The notes under the pieces are model-generated. The model saw only the letters and a program-made list of their open reading frames with translations, was not told the DNA's origin and searched no databases. A stretch of 64,000 nt of DNA, from NCBI GenBank assembly GCA_029204225.1, contig CM055092.1, positions 44,634,309 through 44,698,308 of the forward strand, in the 5' to 3' direction. A program made the translations under genes and the position numbers. This document shows positions 56,688 to 64,000 of the stretch, in pieces. Within the stretch, counting starts at the first letter, position 1; each line of letters begins with the position of its first letter. The stretch is from Diphasiastrum complanatum. Lineage: Eukaryota > Streptophyta > Lycopodiopsida > Lycopodiales > Lycopodiaceae.

Positions 56688-58390
56688 TTATGCGTCCAGA
56701 AACAAACAGATAGCAGCACAATCATCCGCTCTGGAAAGAGAACGCTTTAGCCTCCATGACCGAACTGCAGATCGCACAAGATGTCTTGCAGCAGTCGCCC
56801 TGGATGGAGCTCTAGAAACAATGTCTACCACTTCTGCATTGCTAAGAACTTCCCATATCTGTAACGTCATCATACAAAGTCACTGTAATCCATTCAGCGA
56901 AAGTAAAATAACAGCAGCGATAAGTGCGCAATAGCTACTTTGTTTATTGGATAATCGAAAGAGCAATCATATAATAATATCATCTTGATCCAAATTATTT
57001 TCAAACTTTTACTCGAAAAAGTACATGTGTTTGCAATAACAGTTAAATGAGAACGATCGCAATCCGACACTCACTCCATCTGTTGCAAGGACTATGAATT
57101 GGTCCGTGTATGTTAGAAATCTGTAAAAAATGTCAGGAACAGCAATAAGCCCAAATTCCTTAAAACACAAATCTCCGAAAGCTCTTGCCATGGCTAGGCC
57201 AGGAGAATTATTGTCAGGCATCCACATGCGGTGTACATTAGGCTCATCACGCATCGCCAAAACGCGTCCCTTACATTGCTTTATTCTCTCAGCTTCCTCT
57301 GCATTCAAAACAACATTCGCGTGCTAGCTTACATTCTGTTCCATGCAACCAGATTGGTGAAAAGAAAACGATGCTAAATTGGACGAATCGTTGAGAATCT
57401 CATACAGATGATAAAAATTAGCTTCTAGCCACTTCAAGAAAGTGGTGATGTCAACTTACGAGGAAGATTTGGCTTGAGATCAACAGTCAATTGAACTGCC
57501 ACCAAAGTGCCATTCTCTGCTTTTGTTCCTAAAATTGCTCGAGAATCTCCAACATTGCCAATCACAAGGTGGCGACCCTGTAAGTCAAGGTTCGAAAATC
57601 ACCATCTCAAACTCGCCACGATACTATTCCAAGCATTCTACTCATGGATGAATATGCGGTGATTAGCCCATGGAAAACACGTTGTAAAGACTATGTCACT
57701 GTACCTGCTTGAAAATTGTCACTGCAGTGGTTCCGCTGTAAGAACAATCTATCGAGGGATGCACTCGAAGCTCTTTTTCCATGACTATACATGCTTTTAA
57801 AAAAGAATCTCGCCACAGCGTGAACATTTCTGGTTCTTTTCTTCCGTTTGTTTCGCTGATTTCCAAACTGATGATGCTATCGTTGGAGATCGTCATTGGT
57901 TTGGCTTCTGCGCAGTAGCTAGAGAAAAGCTCCTGCAATTCGCATGCTAATCTTGAGGGGAGTGAATCCCTCACCCTGCGCGCAACCAGATGCCCGTTCG
58001 GCCCATGACCGTCGAATACTCCACAAAAAACTGTTTCCTCCATTGAACAGAAGCCCTGACAGCATTAATAAAACGAGATCTTGAATCTATCAATATTTAT
58101 ATATCTCTCTCTTTTTCTTCTGAACAGAATATAAATTGAAGGACAAGGATGGATACCTCCCACAAAATCATTGCATCTTGATTGACTCCTTTTCGTCCTT
58201 GTTTGGTATACAGGCTAGCCATGGTATTTGACCCATTAGAACAGATTCTGTCTGGATTCTGAGCAAGGAGTTCATCGTCCGTTGCCTCCAAAGCCAGTGC
58301 TTCCCTTTTCCTGCTCTTTCTCAAGAATCTCTCTGTAAGCTTCTCGCTAGCGCCAAATTTAGAAGCACCGGTGGACATGCGAATACCCAT
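56688..58390 (-). CDS. Protein phosphatase 2C, clade-E type, five exons
   Basis: Exons, minus strand: 58390-58157, 58055-57705, 57577-57460, 57298-57075, 56858-56688; all introns are GT-AG (101, 127, 161, 216 nt) and phases fit, giving 365 residues. PP2Cs are Mg/Mn-dependent Ser/Thr phosphatases. Metal-binding and catalytic motifs are all present: GVNQDAMILWE (Asp72), VFCGVFDGHGPNGH (Asp93), VIGNVGDSRAIL (205-209), SPGLAMARAFGD, ATDG-IWEVLSN (Asp308), and SRADDCAAICLFL (354-355). The N-terminus MGIRMST has Gly2 and could be myristoylated, as in plant clade E. Length is near family norm though the C-terminal tail is short. The start is the ATG at the head of exon 1, with no upstream in-frame coding similarity. 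I see no lesion, and it is the clearest functional gene here. Confidence 0.93.
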
Positions 58391-58423
58391 TACAGACTAA
58401 TTGCGCAGAAGCCCTCTTAACGT

Positions 58424-58604
58424 GACCTCGAGCATCAAAGTGCAGTTATAAACGGCATAGCATGCCGCCGTTCTTATGTGATACTGAGATACTCTTAAAT
58501 CCAAAATTGTGCGACCTCGAGCATCAAAGTGCAGATACAAACGGCATAGCATGCCGCCGTTCTTATGTGATACGTCTGAGATACTCTTAAAATCCAAAAT
58601 TGTA
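58424..58604. repeat. 89-bp tandem duplication upstream of the PP2C start
   Basis: Two copies start at 58424 and 58513 with GACCTCGAGCATCAAAGTGC and contain ACGGCATAGCATGCCGCCGT. Small differences (for example an extra GTC near 58574) mark the second. It lies 34-214 bp before the start codon, in the 5' leader or promoter. Confidence 0.93.
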
Positions 58605-60296
58605 GACTTCCATAGATCCAATAGGAGAGGGGGCAAGATCAGTGCAACAATAGAGACCGCTAAGGCGTACAGACTCCATTTCTATGCTCGGAAAAGGCGA
58701 AACACTGGAATTCGTAATCTGCGGGAAAGTTGATTGTGTGATAACTGTAAGAACGCCCAAAACATGATCACTTTCTGAAACTTTTGTTGATGAATCCAAA
58801 GACCTTGATCACTTGCGAACTGAGCTATCAAAGCACTCCATGAATTTATGAGAAAACACTGACTAAATAAACGCAAGCCACCGTTTAAGCAGAAAACTAC
58901 TAAACGATCAGGCTAGCGCAAGCTGGAATTCTTCAAGATTACAATACAAATTGGGCTGGGCATCAGGCTAGTACCACAAGACGAAGAGTTGAGGCGCTGG
59001 GAGCACGCAAAGGAAAGACTGCAATAGCTTTTGGCAGCCACAGAAGCAGCTTGATGTCATCGCAAGATTCCAAGCATGGCACTTGGCTAGAAGACTAATT
59101 TCTCACACAAGTACACAAATTGAGCAGTTCTCGGCGATCCATCATCCCTGCCATCGTCACTTATAGCCATTACTCGCCCGTTACTCTCCTCGCCCTCGCA
59201 GTCTCGCGTTGCAATTTGTTACCCCGCTATCAGCGTGAAGATTCCACGTGCTCCTTACTTGCAACTGGCAAAGCACACGAAGAACGAGCCCCCAGTGCCC
59301 ACCGCCCACCTACTCAACAAGTGAGTACTAGATAAGTGCAAGTACACACCTCAACGTGGACATTGTGGGAGTGCACACTCTAAACATGCACATTGCAAAT
59401 GCCCGCCCCCCCTCCACCTCCCCCCCGCGTGAATTATATAGTATGCTTATCTCGGGACCCTTGGTTCATGTCCAGTATACTTACAAGCTGGTCCCCATGC
59501 TAGGGAATAGTTAAGTAATGCATAGTTGCTGCATTTTGTGCCCATTTTTTTGACTGCTTAAAAAGCAAAATGGGGCGTCCACTGTTTTTAACATTGATTA
59601 TGTTTTTCACTGTTTTCAACATTGATTATGTTTTTCAGATATAATGGTCGTTAGGAAAAAGCTAAGCTTCAAAAACGTTGATTATGTTTTTCAAATGTAT
59701 ATTCTACCACTTAATGGTCGTGTGAGGCCCAGAGACTGATTCTTTATCGGGCAGAATGTCATCTGCCCTGCCCATAAGTAAAGCATAAAGTTGGCATTTT
59801 ATTTCATATATTTTAACTCGCTTAAATCATGCAAAGAACTTCATTCCTCTCAAAATTATAGTTTCACCTTGAGTTGGTTTATGGAAAATGATGATAAAAT
59901 GAAATGTAAAGCATATTATCAGTTGCGATAGTGATATCTCACCTCACCAAAAGTGACATGTGAGACGTCGCCAAAAATTGAGGTCCATGAATTTTTTTTA
60001 AAGCAATTTACAGCTCATAGAATGTCCATAAAGGATTTGGAACAACACATTACATCTTGTAAGAAGTGAAAATCTATGGGCCATAAAAATATTTATAGCC
60101 ATAATGTGAAATGACTTTTTAATAGACAATCCTTTATGCTTGGAAAAAGTCTTTTTAGTGAGTTTTACACCCAATTCAATGGGTTCTTCAATTATGGCTT
60201 AACCTAATGACTTCGTCGTGATTTTACCAGGTGCAAAGGTCGCTACAATTGAGTTTCGCACATTTTGGCTTTTTGTTGCATTTGTCACATTCACCA
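58605..60296. other. Upstream region of PP2C and unassigned sequence
   Basis: 58605-59340 is less AT-rich and probably holds the PP2C promoter on the minus strand. A polycytosine-rich stretch (GCCCGCCCCCCCTCCACC) lies near 59400. No further gene was recognised. Confidence 0.4.
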
Positions 60297-60610
60297 AAAA
60301 ATCGACACATGGCCAAAATATGACTTAGAACATATTTCCACGGACCTTCGTCTTTTTCGCACTTTTGAAAAAATGCGACACTTAGCCCAAAATATGACTT
60401 AGAACATTTTTCGCCGACCTTCGGCTTTTTGCATTTTCAAAAAAATGCGACACTAAGTCCAAAATGACTTAGAATGTGTTTTCCACCGACCTCCGGCTTT
60501 TTCACATTTTTTACACTTTCTCAAAAATGCGACACTTAGTCCAAAATAACTTAGAACGTGGTTTCCACCAAGCTTCGGCTTTTTCACATTTTTAAAATTT
60601 TGCGACATCA
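60297..60610. repeat. Minisatellite, four units of 70-83 bp
   Basis: Units start near 60297, 60369, 60439 and 60522 and follow AAAATGCGACACTTAGTCC, AAAATATGACTTAGAACAT, TTTCCACCGACCTTCGGC, TTTTTCACATTTT. Each contains GCGACAC and its flanking A/T-rich inverted words. Confidence 0.9.
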
Positions 60611-61265
60611 GCCTCTTTCACACCAGGGCGTGAACGGGAAGTGGAAGCGGTTGTATACGTGGAAAGCACAAGATAGTGACGTGCAACCATAATTAGTTAG
60701 AATTAGCATAATGCGTTCTTTTGATTACTACAGTTTAGATTAACCATCTCTCATGCAGATTAGATTAATCAATCTCTCCATTCTTTAAATATGGGAACAA
60801 CGTGAGAGAAAAAAGATATATGCATAACAAGCAGTAGCTAGTTACAACACATATGCATATACACATCACAATGCACAGCAGTGATGTGCAAGTAGCAGTA
60901 AATAGACGTAGCTAGCAGTAGCTAGTTTCTCGTGAGAGAGAATACCTCTCTTGCGCCAACGTGCTGATTTGAAAAACAGACAACGCTCAAAATTTTTGTT
61001 GTAAACTTGATTTTGATAATAGAGTTGCAACATTCTGCCTATCGTGTGCAATCTATGATTTGTGAGGCTTGCTTGCAGTAGATATTACCTCCACTGTTTC
61101 TCGGTTAATGAATGTTGATTAAACAATATCTACCGTTTATTAATTAGTATTAGATCTTCAGTGTCAGTCTGAAGATGATTGATTGTAGTATGAAGCAGTA
61201 GCTACAACTTCTCAGATTGACTCTATCTGAGCACTCACATCGGGACTTCCATTTGCGTCCCAACA
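60611..61265 (+). other. Probable 5' LTR region of a plus-strand copia element
   Basis: Ends CCCAACA next to a degenerate primer site TGGTATTAGAGTGTG at 61266 and has a TTTAAATATGGG box near 60785. The start of the LTR could not be fixed; the minisatellite at 60.3 kb may be inside it. Confidence 0.45.
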
Positions 61266-61570
61266 GTGGTATTAGAGTGTGAAAAATGTATCTAGATTCC
61301 CAGCAGTGGTATCAGAGCCTGGTTACTCAAACTTTGGCTTCAATCAGCAACATCCAATCTAATATATGCACAGTTCTTCAAGCAGACGGGTCAAATTTCT
61401 TGGCTTGGAAAGTGAAGACTTCCCTCATCTTGAGAGGAGAAGCTTTATGGCCGTTGATAAACCATTTTGGGATCAAGCTTTGTTGTGTGCCAATTTCTTG
61501 TGCAATAGGTGGCCAAGTGCTATTCTCTCTTGGAGTTGGGACCGCATGCGATAGAATCTATGACATCTGA
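61266..61570 (+). pseudogene. Copia primer site and gag N-terminus
   Basis: Two primer-like sites occur in tandem: TGGTATTAGAGTG at 61266 and the canonical TGGTATCAGAGCC at 61307. The gag frame reads LASISNIQSNICTVLQADGS and NFLAWKVKTSLILRGEALWP, with TTG at the place of the usual start ATG. It then loses similarity by about 61470. It resembles the gag at 15573-16958. Confidence 0.78.
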
Positions 61571-61970
61571 TTTGTTCATCTGTAGGGGACCTTACCTCGT
61601 ATGGATAATCTTCTGGGGTTTTAGGATCTGTATGTTGGTCCATTGGGTACTGTTGTGTCTTTTTGGTGTTGGGTATGAGTTTCTATTATTTTTAAATTTT
61701 TCGAGTTTTTTGGTGTTTTGAATTTTTTACGATTTGTGTTTTTAGATTTTTCTGGTTTTTTTCAGGAAGTCAAGGGGAAACTCAGTATGCAAAGAGCTTT
61801 CTATTGGTATGGGTGTTATTTTTTGAATTTTTTTTTGGTGTTCATGCCTTTTTTTTTTTTTTTGTTTTTCAGTCTCGAAGGTGTTGGGAAGATGGTAGTT
61901 CGGTCAAAATGGCAATCGGAGGTCTCGTTTGAAAGTTATGTGTTTTAGTCCGGTTGAAAAATGACCTAAT
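61571..61970 (+). other. T-rich unassigned segment
   Basis: Runs of T (for example 61850-61868) and frames rich in Phe/Leu; no conserved protein. Confidence 0.4.
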
Positions 61971-61974
61971 TGCC

Positions 61975-62320
61975 TCGGTCGAGATCTAATCGAATCCATC
62001 GGTCGAGATGCTAATGGGAGCCGTCGGTCAAGATCTTACGCGAGGGCGTCGATCGAGATCTGACGCAAGGCTGACTGTCAAGATGTCAACGAAATTCGTC
62101 GGTCGCGATTTGAACGAAACCCGTCGGTCGAGATTTGATCGAAATCCGTCGGTTGAGATTTCAACGAAACTCGTCGGTCGAGATGTGATCGGAATTCGTC
62201 TGGTCGAGATTTCAACGAAACCCGTCGGTCGAGATTTGATCAGAATTCATCGGTCGAGATTTCAACGAAATCCATCAGTCGATATTTGATCGAAATCCGT
62301 CAGTCGAGATTTCAACGAGC
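61975..62320. repeat. 25-bp minisatellite with alternating subtypes
   Basis: About 14 units of CGTCGGTCGAGATTTNANCG. Type GATTTGATCGAAATC alternates with GATTTCAACGAAACC over much of the array, giving a 50-bp higher-order unit. The left third is more diverged. An open frame through it (62008-62289) follows from the period and stop-free composition. Confidence 0.93.
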
Positions 62321-64000
62321 AAAAAGGGAGCGTGAAGGGCGGGTGAAACAATGTGGCTCTGTAGGGAGAGAGCGTGTAGGTCTGTCTGAGAGAAATGTAG
62401 GAGATGTGTGGGTGAGAGTTAGATGAGTTGTTTCAGATCTGATGAGGACTGGTGCAGGTCGTGAGATTGTTGATGCGTGGTCAGCATGGTTTCAAATGTA
62501 AGTGTGGTGGTAATCAGAATAGTTTGGCAAAGTCATTTTGTAACTGTTATGAGCAGGTCTGGAGGGACTCGAGAAGTTTAAAATATTTAGATAACAGTTG
62601 CAGAGATCTGAGCATTGACTATTACAGCTACACGAATAAATGATGTGTGTTAGTACAAGTGGCAACGAGTGACAAATGTTAACAGATTCTACACGGTGTT
62701 TTCTTCTTTTCGTTCTTCTATTAGTTATGGTTCTTTACGGTTCTGGTCTTCTTGTTAGAACAATTTCCAAACAGAAGCGTTTCTCAGATCACAGCGTGTA
62801 TTTCCCAGCCTGTCAATGGGGAAGAGACGGATTCGTTACTCAGCTACATGCATAAACAAGCCATGCAACCAGTCCTAGCTCAAATAGATCAGCGTTCTGA
62901 ATTAGGGAGTAATTCTACAAACAATCTACCAAATCAGGGAACAAAACAATGACAAGATTAAACTACTCAGCAAGAAACAAGAAACTAGAAACTAACAGCA
63001 CTCTAGCAGCACAAGAATCAAGAAACACTCAATTCTTGATGCTTAGAATGCCCAAGAACAATCAAGAACTAGAATGTTGGAGGATATGGAAGATTTACAC
63101 CACATTTCTAGTCTATTTAGTTTACCTGAATGCTGGCTTCTACATTAATTCACAACAAGAAATGAAAACTAATCCACAACTAGGAAAACAAGAAAACTAA
63201 TCCAATCTAAATCCACAACCACATACAATATGAATGGAAGGGCATGATCATAGGGCCATCACTCAAGAAAACCATCATAATTAAGGAGCTCAATGGATGC
63301 ATCTAACTCATGGAGGCTCTTCTCATTTCAGCATGGAGTTGATACAATACACAAAAAGCTCCTCTTCACAAAGAGGGAGACTCTTAAATAAGCAAGAGAG
63401 CTCCTTAGGTTCCATCCTAATGGAATTTCCATATTTCACAAATTACAATTGAAATAATGCTCTCCACTAGAGGTCACCATCAAAAGGTGGCTCACTCTAC
63501 TTTCTTTAAGAGGGTCTAATTGCATTTATTACATTTGCTTAAAAATACTAGTTCCTACATGGTCATTCTATCTTTCGGAATTCAACATGAGGCTTACACA
63601 ATTCTTGCTTGTCTTTCCTAACTAGTATTTCTCGGCTCTCATACTTGGCTCTCAATCTTCGTTCGTCTCGTCTTCTCAGAGACCGCCTCGGTCTAAGGTT
63701 AGAGGTGCTCTTGAGTTGCTCTGGCCGAGTATCTTGGGGCTTCGTCAGAATCAGCCAACAAACCTGTGTATGTTACGAGACATTGTTGTGGGACAGAATG
63801 AGAGTAATTTTGCATAATAGCAAAATAGGAAACTTGATGATTCTAGCAGGTATCAGATGAGCAGACATAGAACCCAAAAGATGTTGCATCTGACCCTAGA
63901 TCAATGATCAATAAACGTGCAAGAAGAATCTTGAAATAGAAATAGTATCACCAAGGAGAAAATTGTGAGCTTAATTTTCAACAGCAGGGTGTCAAATCCC
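62321..64000. other. No gene recognised to the window end
   Basis: Short frames (62752-62952, 62949-63200, 63609-63860) have no recognisable domain. Some stretches near 63240-63420 resemble LTR-type sequence, but no primer site or matched ends were seen. Confidence 0.4.

Noticed and set aside
62008-62289. 93-codon Arg-rich repetitive frame
   Set aside because: It arises from a minisatellite whose units lack stops in that frame; flanking sequence gives no gene.

Overview
This window looks like nuclear DNA of a land plant, and it is dominated by transposable elements. A plant is indicated by an intact five-exon clade-E-type PP2C phosphatase gene with short GT-AG introns, by two exons of a plant thioredoxin-like 3-3 gene, by Ty1/copia and chromodomain Ty3/gypsy elements primed by initiator tRNA-Met, and by a gypsy LTR whose primer site matches tRNA-Asp. 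Long (CT)n runs and low gene density would suit a fern or another large seed-free genome. That placement is a guess; nothing seen here proves the species.

Layout. 1-1,010: opposed copia fragments. 3,300-3,881: thioredoxin-like exons. 5,191-6,290: minus-strand copia gag-protease relic. 8,721-9,264: possible hAT-type non-autonomous element. 11,955-20,483: pile of broken copia elements, mostly minus strand, with three LTR/primer-site junctions and one opposite-strand copia piece inserted into another. 21,067-26,566: complete LTR element with a TGTAG target duplication that encodes only a gag-like protein (TR-GAG type). It sits inside a GTACT-rich repeat that reappears inverted at 28.4 kb. 30,138-31,676: copia gag facing a gypsy RT-RNase H piece.

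32,804-39,122 is a complete, young chromodomain Ty3/gypsy element (two 358-bp LTRs differing at two positions, target duplication TTCTC) that split an older copia element whose halves lie at 31,677-32,803 and 39,123-39,785. 40,006-40,764 is a decayed gypsy-type gag. 41,870-43,557 holds unrecognised protein-like sequence interrupted by a near-perfect 46-bp-arm hairpin. 43,559-44,221 is a gypsy LTR carrying a (CT)n microsatellite. 44,993-50,631 is a large element with no recognisable protein (LARD-like). 51,730-52,519 is another minus-strand LTR. 52,636-55,832 is a diverged segmental duplication, and between its two copies lies a cluster of eight 15-21 bp dyads with CTATG/CATAG cores.

56,688-58,390 is the only clearly intact cellular gene (PP2C), with an 89-bp tandem duplication just upstream of its start. 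The rest is minisatellite (60.3 and 62.0 kb), a copia 5' end at 61.3 kb and unassigned sequence. Genes and elements do not form an operon-like unit. The relationships are those of nested insertion, and of non-autonomous elements (TR-GAG, LARD-like) that would need enzymes from autonomous copia/gypsy relatives.
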